From positions 8,082,655-8,146,654 of the forward strand of contig JAJEKV010000054.1 in the NCBI GenBank assembly GCA_021234155.1: a stretch of DNA of 64,000 nt, written 5' to 3'. The notes below the pieces were generated by a model, which saw only the letters and a list, made by a program, of their open reading frames with translations, did not search any database and was not told where the DNA came from. This DNA comes from Isoetes taiwanensis (lineage: Eukaryota; Streptophyta; Lycopodiopsida; Isoetales; Isoetaceae). The stretch's first letter is position 1. Every line of letters starts with the position of its first letter. The position numbers and the translations under genes are program-made. Shown here piece by piece: positions 22,901-34,305 of this stretch.

Positions 22901-23884
22901 TAATCTAGGGTAATCAAAGCATAGCTAGAGGCAATCAAGAATTGAAACCTGTGAAATTGACCTTCTACTGCAGGCAAAGGAAGATCGATCCAAGGCTAAG
23001 GAGGCAGAGCAAAAGCAAAGGGGCGGGTTGTACTGTACCTGGTAAAGCGGCCATTGATGAAACGCGAGGCTGCTGGGCTGGGAAGAGAGATTTGGAGCTG
23101 GCGGGCTGGGAGCAAAGATACTGGAGCTATCGGACTGCTTGGGCAGGATTGTTGATGTAGGTGTGATGGCAAAACTGGGGCCGGATTGGGCTTACAACGA
23201 CGCAAAAACTCCCTGGCGCAGATCTAATGCTAGCATCCGAGGGGCTTAGGCTTGGCGCCTTCGGCTAGGCAGTGGCGCCTTCGGCAAAAACCTCATAGCC
23301 ATCAATATATTTTGAAGCTAACTGGTACCATTTAGTACATGTACATTGTAACAACACAAGAGTATTCAAATTTATGCGAACTCTACACATATGAAATTAT
23401 TCATAAAAGCTTAGCAACAACTACAAAACATTATAACGAGATGTATTTTTGCATGCATACAATCAATATTTATTGCATTTATACTTCAAGTCTTATTTGG
23501 GCCAATTGTTAGTACAATTGGCCCAGAACTACTCAATAGAGGTATGTTATGCAATAAATTCCACTTCCGCCATTGTAACTTCATACCCTTCTACGTCTCG
23601 AGCATCACCATAAACATGCTGAATAAAGAGAAGAAGAAAAAAAAATGTTCTAGAATTCTTCAACCTACATATTTCTCTACATGTTACTAATGACCATTAT
23701 TGGTTATATTTTTAACAAGGCACATTATCCAGATTTGATTCAATTATGACTATATAATCTGTAAATCTATTTATGTCAGTAGCCATTGCCCAATCTGGTA
23801 CTTTGATGGAACCAAATCAATAGAACCACTTCATGCTACATATTTTACTAGAATATAACCTTTTCATTATCGTCCCCCTTTTCT
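22900..23884. other. Intergenic region
   Basis: 22940-23230 is GC-richer with an ORF-like stretch after a CTGCAG acceptor (22971). A short repeat TGGCGCCTTCGGC occurs twice near 23253-23284. No product is recognised; the rest is AT-rich. Confidence 0.3.
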
Positions 23885-25350
23885 AAATTTATGAGAATGA
23901 GAATGATTTTTTATCGCCCACTGAGGCCAATCGGCCTATGGGACCCACTTAAGGAGCGCAGCAAACTTATTACTGTCCGGGTTAAAAAACCCCCGCCCCG
24001 AAGGGTTTTCGAGGGAAAAACCGTGGCAGTAATAAGAATGGTGTCAAACTGTACAAGTATACATCAATGTTTATATACATGTCAAGTGTGTGCCCGAGGA
24101 CATAGCTGATCTCGCATGTCCATAACCTCCTGAAGATATGATCCCAGCACCGTCACGGATCTTTGTGCTCAATGTCACATGTAGCGGCTGGCCGGGCGAC
24201 CAACTCGATATATCGTGTCCGAATTTGATCATATCTTTGGGCAACTTTGAAGGGTATGAGATTCATCCTCAATGACTCCCATTTGGCAGCATTGAGAGCG
24301 CCTCTGGCGTGGCTCACCAATCCATCTGCCTGTCTCAATTCGAAGATGATGTGCCCCTGTGCGAATGGAGGCAATGAGTCTGCGCCTTTTCATGGGCAAG
24401 TGGGTGCGCGGGTAGCATTGCGGGCCTCGTTCAATGTGGGATTTATGTGGTATTTGGTAGTGTCTTTGTCTTGACTGTTCAAGGGCATTGGCAAAGCTTC
24501 TTGCCGAGGAAGCAATCGTCAAGATATTGCCTCAAGCTATGGCGACCGCCTCTGTTTGCACATGTATGCACTGTGCTCTCGCACATTCCATCTAGCCAAC
24601 CATTGAGCTCTCTTTTCCCTCCGGCCCGGGCCTTGAGGCGCCTGCGGCTCCATTGCCATGATATAAGCTAGTTTAGGGAGGCGAGCATCGTCCATATTGA
24701 CCACCTTCCGAAAATAGACAATGTGGCGATCAAGGGCCGCCCTCACGAAGAGGCAAGAATCGTCTCTTGCGGTAGAATTTGATATGGGACTGTGGACTTC
24801 ACCCCTAGTGCTCGTACTAAGAAGGCTTTACGGACTGCTCCAAGTTATTCCAAGTAGCAAGTGATACTCTTTGGGCCCCATACTTCCACCCGTATAAAAG
24901 GACGGGCTCCACTAAGACCTTGAGCAAAGGCGTGGTGATGGGCCCAATCATACAACTCCGCTCTATGACTATTGTTTTGCATTGCATATAGTGCCTTCGA
25001 CACTTGAGTCACTTTCGTAGCCGTATGGATGTGTCCCAGTGCATAGTAGAAGGAAACTCCACTCCCAAATATTTGTATGTGGATGCAACTTCCACATTTT
25101 GGCCTCGGTAACTGAAGGAGGGGACCCTCGGCTGACGTGAAGATGATATGAAAACCACCTTAGTCTTGGCCAGGTTGACGCGCATATCAGTCGCTTGGCA
25201 GAATGCAGGCAATTCATGCATTTGAATACAAACTCCATTCTCAACTAATTCTACTTCCATGACTTTTTTCAACGTTGCAAGAGTTTGATACTTTATACAG
25301 ATGAACTCTAACAAATGGTCGCTAGCGCCCGGCAACGCCGGGCACCATAA
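23885..25350 (-). pseudogene. LINE ORF2 3' half, minus orientation
   Basis: Non-LTR retrotransposons copy their RNA at a nicked target with reverse transcriptase. On the minus strand this fragment reads from the RT C-terminus (25270-25020: ATDMRVNLAKTKVVF, then STYKYLGVEF, a common LINE motif after RT) through a helical region to the C-terminal block IASIRTGAHHLRIETGRW (about 24310) and the zinc-knuckle remnant DESHTLQSC. It ends at a 3' UTR with a CATTCTCATTCTCAT tail (23885-23905). Many frameshifts are present. It belongs to the same family as 28590-29790. Confidence 0.8.
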
Positions 25351-25352
25351 CT

Positions 25353-25930
25353 GGTTTAGGTATAATTTCAGAGTTGGTTCACACATTTTGTTATGTTAAT
25401 TGATGACATAACTGATTTTTTAAAACTTTACTTCACATTCAATCCGTTACATTAATGTTTCTAGCATCAGATTATGTTAAACACCCGATCCATTATGTTA
25501 ACATGTCTAATATAACGGTCTGGTGACCATTACAAGATACATTAGAGACTAACCAAACAAGATTGTTGAGAACTTGAAACTTTTAGACTTGTATTACTTG
25601 TTGGTTTGTCGCGACGCCTACATAATCTACAATTCTTTTAAGACTTTTGATCTAACTAGATGTATGCCACGTTTGACATCATTTCATAACATCTAGTTTA
25701 TAATTTAAAGTACAAGCAATTCATGTAAAGGTGTAACCTGTATATGCACCAACTCAAAAACTTATTTTGCCAAAATGGAATTGAATTGAATCGAATGGCT
25801 TTTATTGGCCAGGAGACAAATCGGCCTATGGGACGTAACAAAGGAGCCCAGCTGACGTATTACTGTTCAGATTAAAAAACTTCTGTTTTGAAGGGGAAAA
25901 ACGGTGGCAATCATAAGAATGCTGGCAAAC
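25353..25930. repeat. Dispersed repeat R2, copy B, ending in a LINE tail
   Basis: Counterpart of 13540-14420 without the nested insertions found there, so it serves as the empty-site reference. Its right end (25780-25930) is a minus-oriented LINE 3' UTR with an AATTG/AATCG pentanucleotide tail. Confidence 0.7.
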
Positions 25931-27280
25931 TGTCACATTTAGCTAATCTAGGAAAGTTAATTCAACTTAGTGCATCTTACTCTTATATGGTCCAAGGTGC
26001 GAGTTTTCGTCAGGAAGTAATCATTTTAAAGAACCCTACAAATGAACTTGTCACCGCCACTTGATTCTCGTTGTCTGAGAATGGTAGCCGAGAACAATTT
26101 ACTATATCTTTTATTTAAATTTGAATTTTAGATTCTGAGACTTCAGACAATGTACTAAGACATGACATAATCCAGCAAGAAAGCTATTTTTCATGCTATG
26201 CTACGACCCCAATAACTACCAGTTCTATCTTTGTCAATAAATAAAAGTGGTAGTTTTACCTCCACAAAGAGCTTTATTTCTTTGCGATAGGGCTTTTACA
26301 ACAAAATTTATGTTCTACAAAATATTTAAGATGTTAGTTCAGGATAATAGAGTCATGTAATTGTTTTTCTAGATTCATCATGGTTCGCACTGAGTGTGTA
26401 TTCGGCATTACCTATATAGGGACAATTTTAGTAAAAACAATATTTATAATTTGATGACCAATATCATTTGATAATGAACCAAAATGAGCCAACATCATTT
26501 GCCCATGAGCTTCGATTTGTTACATAAAAATTGGTTTTGAAGGGAAGCAAAGATTCAACTACAACAAGAGATAGGGAACTAAATAAAGAAGTTCCATATC
26601 ATCAGCCATGACAATGGAAACATGATAAAATAGGACCGGCATATTACATCCACTTTGATGTATGTCTACAAAAGATTGATGGCTTACAAATGGCAAACTT
26701 CTTAACTATATTAAATCATGTAGAAAATATGCACCTCAAAGAACCAACAATTTGAGCAAAACTTGGGTTTCAGACTTCAGAATGCTACAATATAACATGT
26801 AGCTCTTCTGTCTGGTCTTCAAACATTTGATCTGGCCAAATTTTTACCTAGATAATACAAAAACATGATCTTTACGTGCTCGCATAGATAGCTTACAAAG
26901 TACTTTGTAAAGGGAAGCAATGATGTCCAGAGTGCGCTTAGGGTTGCCTTACCCAAACTAGGTAGAAACACCAAATAATCCACGATGTTCCCTTAGCTTC
27001 TGTTGTGGGATCCCTGCATTTGAGCAGTTGTAAGTTCGTTATGAGTTTGCATCGAAAGCAATACATCATATATAGAATTGGGGTGAAAGAAAGATTGCCT
27101 TTTATGTTATCAACCAACTCTCCTGCCTGTATAAGACTACTAGTAGTATAAATCTTAACAAGGTTTTTGCTCAAGTTTTTTCATGTCATCAACTAGACTG
27201 TACGACTACTAGGAATAACACTATGACAATAATAAACTCAAGGGATTATGACCATAGTTCTTATTACTTGAAACTTGAGC
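25931..27280. other. Intergenic AT-rich region
   Basis: I see no gene, repeat end or conserved motif. Confidence 0.4.
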
Positions 27281-27285
27281 ATAAC

Positions 27286-27608
27286 GGGTGAAAGCATGCT
27301 AGGGTGTACCATCTAAAGTACTTTTTAGGGAGTGCGAAACTACCCAGAAAAGTACCCAGCACTGGGTACTGGGAACTTGCATAAATGCTGCAATGAATAA
27401 TAAGTTTGAGAGTTAATCCATTTGTATTAGTCTCTAATAGTATTGTTATCCTCTAATACTATAGATTGACATGATATTGACCTTCAATTCAAAAAATTTC
27501 GATTGATTTTAATGGAAAGAAAAAAACAGAAAGTACCAGTTTTAAAAGTACCCGGTGTAAGTACTTTTGAGGGTTCCAAAAGTGGTACACCGTAGCATGC
27601 TTTTACCC
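27286..27608. mobile_element. 323-base MITE with ~25-base TIRs
   Basis: The left end GGGTGAAAGCATGCTAGGGT and the right end, complement of GGGTAAAAGCATGCTACGGT, match except for two bases over 25. AAC lies on both sides (27283-27285, 27609-27611), a possible 3-base TSD. Inner GTACTTTT and GTACCC blocks are also mirrored. It has no ORF. Confidence 0.65.
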
Positions 27609-27800
27609 AACACAATAAAATACGATCTAAATAATTCGAGAGAGTAATACAATTTTGAGAATTTTAAGCTAAGCCACCGAGCTCAAGCTCAAGAATGTTC
27701 ACCAATATTGGTGTCTTCTTTTGCCAGTAATTCCTATAGTTAGATTCCTACATTAGTCGGGATCATCACATTTGACGACACGTTCTCAACTGACCAACCA

Positions 27801-28415
27801 TGTAACGTTTCTAACCGACATGCCCTTGACCGACTGGGCAAAACCGTCTAGACGTTTATGAGTAGTCACTTCTACCCATTTATGCGGTGTCGGGGGCATA
27901 CAGGCACATTCAAGGTTGAATACTCAAGCGGTCTACCATGGGTCCGTTCTGATCTCTCCCACTAGAACTATGCTCGTCCTCTGCCCTTGACCGACTGGGC
28001 AAAACCGTCTAGACGTTTATGAGTAGTCGCTTCTACCCATTTATGCCAGTGTCTCGGGAACGCCCCACAGGCACATTCAAGGTTCGAATACTCAAGCGGT
28101 CTACCATGGGTCCGTTACAGTCTCTCCCACTAGAACTATGCTCGTCCTCGAGCATCCAAGGCTATACCATGTCACACTGATTACCAAGTCTTTGCAAATT
28201 ACCCATGCATATAGGCACTCATGGAGACTCGAACTCGAGACCTGCTCTGATACCAACTGTGACGTTCCTAACCGACATGCCCTTAACCAACTGGACAAAA
28301 CCGTCTAGACGTTTATGAGTAGTCGCTTCTACCCATTTATGCCGGTGTCTCGGGAACGCCCCACAGGCACATTCAAGGTTCGAATACTCGAGCGGTCTAC
28401 CATGGGTCCGTTACA
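27801..28415 (-). mobile_element. TRIM element with three short LTRs
   Basis: LTRs at 27801-27951, 27982-28119 (its outer ~20 bases missing) and 28258-28415 (158 bases, TGTGACG…GTTACA) share blocks such as CGTCTAGACGTTTATGAGTAG and ATTCAAGGTTCGAATACTC. On the minus strand a primer site TGGTATCAGAGC (28244-28255) sits two bases from the LTR, and a polypurine tract AGTGGGAGAGA abuts the 28119 LTR end. The complete internal domain is about 140 bases and non-coding. AACCA flanks the whole array (27796-27800, 28416-28420) as a TSD. This fits a terminal-repeat retrotransposon in miniature in a tandem LTR-internal-LTR-internal-LTR state. Confidence 0.85.
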
Positions 28416-28589
28416 AACCATAGTCTATTGTTTTTAGATATTGGTACCATGGATGTTAGCAAATGGTTTCCACTTGTTACTCCAACAATTGTGATAATGT
28501 GTGCATAAGCGGTACCTTTTTTAGATATAAGCTTCGACCAAGAAATAAGTACCTCTTCATAACAAGGAAGGCTTGGATCTTGTATGGGG

Positions 28590-29790
28590 TCTAGCTTGGA
28601 AGGCTACAAGTATCTTGGTGTATAATTCTGTAAGAACACACTTTGGGAACAGTGTATTACCAAGCGGGTGGCTGCTGGATGGAGAGCACTCTATGCAATG
28701 CAAAACAATTGTTTTCGCGCAGAAATTCATGATTGGCCACGGAAAGCCCACTTGTTTTGGGCTTTGGTAGAGCCTGTTTTACTGTATGGTTCTAAAGTGT
28801 GGGGGCCTGCCATTAGTGCTAGTGCTTGGGAGAGCTTGGAGCGGGTGCAAAAGTCCTTTCTCACTTACAGCCTCAAAGTTAAAACAACGGTGCCCTATGC
28901 TATTCTTTTACAAGAGACAGGTTTTTGGCCTCTTCAACATTACGCCATGAGCGCTTAGTCTCCACTATATATCTGCAAGGTGCACCACATGGATGATGTT
29001 AGGTATCCTGTTCTTGCACTTGCCATGGCTGAATCTCCTCAGCGTTTGAAACGATGTTGGAAAGAGCATTGCACTACATGGTTTGGCCGTTGGGCTATGC
29101 AACCAGAGCACTTCCTGATGCTTGCCAGTTCTGATCCTGGGCTTTTGCAACAATATCTCAATGGTCGTTTTTCTCAAAAGATATGGGACGCGGTTACTTT
29201 GGCCCAAGTGAAAACTGGTCATTATCATGCACAGATAAATCCCACCTTGGCACCAGGGCCCCAAGCTTATTTGCTTGCTTCATTGTCCAGGAACAAGCTT
29301 GTAGCTATTGCATCAATTCGCACGGGATCCCACAGGCTACGGATTGAGACAGGTAGATGGAAGCGGCTGCAATTGCCGCGAGAAGTGAGACTATGTGCCT
29401 GTTGCCAGTTACAGGTTATTGAAGATAAAAGCCATACTCTTCTGAGTTGCCCTGCTTTTGAGATAGTCCGGAATCATTTTTTGACCTTAGCATTCCATTC
29501 CACGCTTCCACAACTTCTCAGAGCACCATCTGTGCATGACTTGGCATTATACATACTTGAGGTTCTAGATAAACACCTGCAATTACTGAGCCCTCAGTAG
29601 TCATTATCTCCGCTTGTCTAGTATCATCATTACTGCAAAGGTTTTTCCCTTGAAAACCTTTCGAGGCAGGGGTTTTTTAATCCTAGTAGTAATGATTGTA
29701 CTAGCCCATTGTATGGGTCCCATGACCTATTGGTCTCCGTGGACGTTAAAAAAACTATTCTATTCTATTCTATTCTTCAACATAAGCTAC
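28590..29790 (+). pseudogene. LINE ORF2 C-terminal part with 3' UTR and tail
   Basis: It begins in the LINE motif GYKYLGV (about 28600) and continues open from 28668 to 29600, except for a single in-frame TAG at 28956. Recognisable blocks: ALVEPVLLYGSKVWGP, IASIRTGSHRLRIETGRW, and a CX2CX9HX4C zinc knuckle (about 29396-29452). After the stop at 29598 comes a 3' UTR with GGTCTCCGTGGACGTTAAAA and the tail TATTCTATTCTATTC (29757-29775). It is a young, 5'-truncated insertion; its last ~350 bases are nearly identical to 38345-38705. Confidence 0.9.
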
Positions 29791-31800
29791 ACATATAGAA
29801 CAAGCATCGTGTGGTCTGACAAGCAAGACCATCCACTTCTTGACTTCTTAATATTGATAGAATATTTCCGTTGGGTTGCATGGTCAATATGATGTAGGGC
29901 CTACATAAGGTGGGGACTTGTATACTTGTCCAGGAATACCAACTCTGGCTCAACCAAAACAGGTTGCCTGGTGTGAGGCCAAAAGCCTTACATTTTTTGT
30001 CGGAACATCTTCGAGCACATGCATGAAAGCGGACCATGTAGTCAATAACCTCATTCATGTATGCACTAGATCATGAGTTTGTACCAATCCTATAGAGGCA
30101 ACTGGCCAATAGATCATGTATTTTTTAATAGATGATCTCAATGCAGATATATCTTTCAGGCTGCCGCGAGGTTAAACAACTTTAGATGATCCATTTGGGA
30201 TTGTCAAAAAACCCCTGCATCTTCTTTCCATGTTTTGGTACCTTTGCCGGGTAACTATTTACGGTGACCTGGCCTCATCTTGTAATACATGAGTGGCCAC
30301 CCATCCCTTATATAGAATTCGAATAGGAGGAGAGGCTCAAGATGACCGATCAAACACTCAAACTTGTCTAGTATAAAGTCTTCCACAAATGCCTTTCAAT
30401 CAGGAACCTCGATAGCAAGATATGGTGCAAGAGCCTTGAACTACATTCTGAAAGAGTTGCATGAGAGCATGAATCATTAATGCATCTGATCTCTTGAAAG
30501 AGTCGAGTAATTTCTAAATAGGGTATCTCTATTGTCATTGAGCATGTCCAACTAGCTGCACTTGGTCGGATACACCTAACCACACAAGATATGCAAGCGA
30601 AAAAAAATATTTGTATTTGTTCAAATCGGTATAGTTGTCTAACTGCAATAAAGCCTGCTTGATAATTGTTTAGGTTGTGTTTGCTATTTGGGAAGAGGTA
30701 CAAAATCATTCCTTGTGCCATTGATTATTTTGGTTGCAGCCTCAAAACGTAATATGTGAACTCTAGAATGCAATTGGGATATATGATCTTGTTCTTTCAA
30801 GTTGCCCCAACTATCTTTGAGATTATCCTCCATAATTTTTAATGCAAAATGTATGATTGGCAGAACTTTCTCATTCATCCGTCCGTTCATTTCGAACCAC
30901 GATGCAACAAAGCGTTCCAGACCAATCAAGGCTTCTATATGAAATTTAAGATGTCATATGTGCTTTCCTTTTCACTTGCAGTTCTCTTCTCTCCATTGGA
31001 TCTCTTGTCTCTGCTAGTTTTTATTTTATGAAAATGTAGCTATTACATTTAGAAAAGGCTATCCTTTTGGTTATTGCCGGTTGAAGATGGTGATCCTCCC
31101 ATTTACTCAAGAATGACGATTGAAACACGTGCTTGGGGTCATCTTTGCAACAATAATATCTATCTCTTGGTGTATATCCTTTTTGGTTAAAATCAAAGGG
31201 AGCCTTTTCATGGTCTGTGTATTTTCATCTATGTACATAGAAAGCATAGGGTTACTAGCAAGTATATGGAATCTTGGTTGCTGGGAATTAGTGTTTTCGT
31301 GTTGCGCTATACTATTACTAGCCAAAAAAAGGGTGAAAGCGTATATCTGATGGGCATTTTTGCACCAATCAAGCACCCTCCAAGCATCCAGTACTGAAAA
31401 GTATTTTTTTTTTTATCTTTTTTTTTTCCATAACTCCAATAAGGCTGAAGTTTTGTATTATAAAAGGAAATATTATTGCGTTTCAAGAAAAAATATTAAA
31501 AACATAAAATAAGATATCTGTAAGAAGTACAAAGAAAATGTCTTAGTAAAGCACCCACTAAGCACTAAGTGTCCCTGACACAAAAAGAGCCTCCCACCTC
31601 TATGCTTTGACCCAAAAGCTTTGTCCATTTATAGAATGTTGGCATTGGCATGACATGGGCTGTATGTGATGCCTTCAAGCACACTTGCTTGTTATTTAAC
31701 ATATGTTTTTTTACTTGACCTTACTTGAGCAAAGGTCGACCATATTATAGGCAAAAATGGTTTGCTTTAAGATATCATTTTCCAAAAGAAGGTCCTTATA
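29791..31800. other. Region with short exon-like minus-strand frames
   Basis: On the minus strand 30684-30929 reads an 81-residue helical peptide (FVASWFEMNGRMNEKVLP … LHILRFEAATKIING-like), and 30250-30380 reads DFILDKFECLIGHLEPLLL. These may be exons or transposase relics; no family is recognised. The rest is AT-rich, with T runs at 31406-31430. Confidence 0.25.
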
Positions 31801-31967
31801 CATATGATATCATTGACTGAAAAACTCGCACAACATCTTCTCAAACAACATAGTGAAGACCTAAAGTCTAAAATAGCTCTTGCTGCGAGTCTTCTTTCGC
31901 GTTTGTTAGGCATGGACGATGTTATGGCACAAGCTTGGGGTTGTAGCTCAGTGGAAGAGTGCTTAAT

Positions 31968-32690
31968 TGATACGGCACTGGCTTGGGGGCGTGGCTCAGA
32001 GAAGGATTTGCAGAAACAAACACAGAGGCAAGGGTCTTTTAGTAACTTTAATTGTATAGCCTTAGGCGTTTTTAAATTGCATTTTTAAAAAGGAACCATT
32101 GAACGAAAAAGGGTTATAAAGCAACCATTTAATAAAATAACGAATTAGTATAAGTGTTAAAAAAGTGTTAACAAAAAAACAAACAAAGGGCAAACGTGAT
32201 CTACGGCAGACGGAATTGCCGGATCAGTTAAAAAAAGGCCCGATATGGCTGAAAATAGTCTCTGAAGCCTTGTAGCAGGCCCAAATTATTGAAAAGGGCT
32301 ACCGGAATTAGCTTAAGATGCAAAAGGTAAATCCGAGAATAGATCATAACACCTTTTAAAATAGTATAAGAAGGAACTGATCTGCAGAATTATGGAACCG
32401 TAAGTGCCTAGTATGATATAGAATCCTGCCTACAGTAGATCTCTTGGTAAATTGTGGATGAATTAAGTATTTCCTGTAGTCTAGAGAATTCCAGAGAATC
32501 CCAGAGAGGCTATCCAGCCGGTTAGCAGACTCTCAGAATTGGGAGGAATTTGACCTCAGACTTGCCGTGTTTGCAAATCCAGAGCCCGGTTGGGTGGATA
32601 AATAGTACCAGAAGATCTTAATCTGGAGATTCCAGGTTGTTTGAATAACCGTGTTTAAAGTTTTTTGCAGACAGGTGAACCGTTGTATCG
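31968..32690 (+). repeat. LTR type A, left copy
   Basis: Starts TGATACGGCACTGGC and ends GTTGTATCG, two bases before the primer site. It is matched by 34306-35020 over 715 bases with about ten differences. Its first part contains GGGGGCGTGGCTCAG, which resembles a tRNA A-box. Confidence 0.85.
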
Positions 32691-32692
32691 AG

Positions 32693-32704
32693 TGGTATCA
32701 GAGC
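32693..32704 (+). other. Primer binding site (initiator tRNA-Met type)
   Basis: TGGTATCAGAGC, the usual plant LTR-retrotransposon primer site, two bases after the LTR. Confidence 0.9.
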
Positions 32705-32776
32705 AGCTGCATCCTAAGATCCTGTGAAATGGCCCAGAACAAATTCAATCTTCCTGTAGACTAGTATAATCAGGCT

Positions 32777-33922
32777 ATGAATGCTGCTGCGCAGATTGCA
32801 GCCCAGATTGGCATGCCTACATCTCCTAGTTTTGAGGAGAACCAGAGAAAACTTGAATATGTAGCAATTCTGTATGGGCACTTGCCAGACATATTCCAAC
32901 AGCCTCCTTTGCCTGCAAGCACGCCACCAGTTACTCCACCACCATCTGATTCTCCTACTGCAGTTGCCAATGCCAGAACAGGTCGAATTAAATGGTTAGA
33001 GAAGGTAGAAGGAATGTCGTCGTATGCAGGAGATAAGCGGAGTCCACCAGCAGTTCTGGGATTCCTGGCCAGTTGGGCAAGTTTCTTTGAAAGAGTAAAA
33101 GCTACGGAGGAGCAGAAACTGCAAGCTATGGACAAGTATTTAACTGACGTAGCCAGAATATGGTGGCAAGGATGTAAGAAATTGTTACCGCAGATAAAAA
33201 CTTGGACAGCTTTTAGAAAAGCATTTGAGTCGCACAACTTGCATGCAAATTATTACCCAGTTCTTAAAAGACATTGGGATCTTTTTAAGCAAGGGGAACA
33301 CGAATCAGTACATCACTTTTATTCTAAGTTCTCCTACTTAGCGGTACAGATGGGAGAATTACAGCCAGGAGGACTATCTGAAAGTGAAGTGACGCGAAAA
33401 TTCATAGCTGGACTGCGAACTATTGATGAAGCAGTGCGAAAGGCTGAAGCCGCAGAGATGAAACTCAATCCTGGTATAATACGGTATGATATCTGGGAGG
33501 GGTATCCTCAAGAGAAAATTTTTAAGACTGATAATGGCAAGGCATCTGAAAGAGAGAATAAGCGGAATCGAGCAAGTGCTTTGCCTAGTAATGAAGAACC
33601 CCGTACGAAGAAAAGCAACGGAGAACGCGGGATGGCCAAGGCTCAAGCAAACGCACCCCCGGGAGGATGTTTTATATGTGGAGGTCCACACTATAAGAAT
33701 CAATGTCCAAAAGTTATATCCAAAGGGGATCCTGAGCAACCGAAGGAGGATACTCGAGCAAAAGCCCGAACATCTGCGCAGGTTGCCCATGTTCGTATTG
33801 CAGAAGAAGTTCCTGAAAAGGTTCCTGAAAGTTCCCACGCTAACGCCAAGTTTGACAAAGAAAAGTACGAAGACTATGAAAGAAGTCGGCTTCAAATTGG
33901 CTACGTGGGTAAAAACAAGTAG
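32777..33922 (+). CDS. Retrotransposon gag (capsid-nucleocapsid)
   Basis: Gag forms the cytoplasmic particle in which element RNA is packaged and copied. This 381-residue frame starts at ATG 32777. The original start was probably ATG 32729, now cut off by a TAG twelve codons in. Residues ~60-240 are a retrotransposon gag domain (ARIWWQGCKKLLPQIKTWTAF … HWDLFKQGEHESVHHFYSKF … VTRKFIAGLRTIDEAV). A basic linker leads to a zinc knuckle at residues 298-310 (CFICGGPHYKNQC), which is CX2CX3HX4C, one residue shorter than the usual CX2CX4HX4C. The C-terminal tail is charged. No pol follows. Otherwise intact. Confidence 0.88.
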   Translation: MNAAAQIAAQIGMPTSPSFEENQRKLEYVAILYGHLPDIFQQPPLPASTPPVTPPPSDSPTAVANARTGRIKWLEKVEGMSSYAGDKRSPPAVLGFLASWASFFERVKATEEQKLQAMDKYLTDVARIWWQGCKKLLPQIKTWTAFRKAFESHNLHANYYPVLKRHWDLFKQGEHESVHHFYSKFSYLAVQMGELQPGGLSESEVTRKFIAGLRTIDEAVRKAEAAEMKLNPGIIRYDIWEGYPQEKIFKTDNGKASERENKRNRASALPSNEEPRTKKSNGERGMAKAQANAPPGGCFICGGPHYKNQCPKVISKGDPEQPKEDTRAKARTSAQVAHVRIAEEVPEKVPESSHANAKFDKEKYEDYERSRLQIGYVGKNK

Positions 33923-34059
33923 AGTAAAATGTCTGTGTAGACATGTGTGTGCGTGAATGGTTTGAGCATTGTATTCATTTGGTTTGAAATAATGAAAGTT
34001 TTTTTTCAGATGAATGTTGCTCTAGATTTAGAAGGGGCCAATTGTGACTGCAGCACAAA

Positions 34060-34305
34060 AGCCAGACCCTTAGAATTATCAGGCAGATGGTAAGTTTACC
34101 AGCCCAGAAGAAATCCTTTCAAAGCAGATAGTCAGGTGACTAGCTTAGGAAGAAAGGTGGTTATTCCAGACAAAGCAGATAGTCAGTTGACTAGCTTTGG
34201 AAAAGATTCCAGACAAAGCAGATGGTCAGTTGACTAGCTTTGGGAAAGACTGTTACTCCCTAAGGCAGATGATCGAGGACGATCAGCCTTGGGAAGGGAG
34301 GGAAT
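34060..34305 (+). repeat. Array of PPT-like repeat units, left
   Basis: Units around GCAGATAGTCAGTTGACTAGCTTTGG occur three to four times, then GGCAGATGATCGAGGACGATCAGCC. The last unit ends in GGGAAGGGAGGGAA (34291-34304), the polypurine tract next to the LTR at 34306. Confidence 0.75.

Noticed and set aside
28090-28100. GGTTCGAATAC taken as a tRNA B-box
   Set aside because: It recurs in each TRIM LTR, and no tRNA cloverleaf can be formed around it.
27801-28415. CRISPR-like regular repeats
   Set aside because: Three long units with primer site, polypurine tract and TSD are a TRIM retroelement.
33374-33895. 173-codon minus-strand frame
   Set aside because: Antisense to the intact gag gene; no family features.
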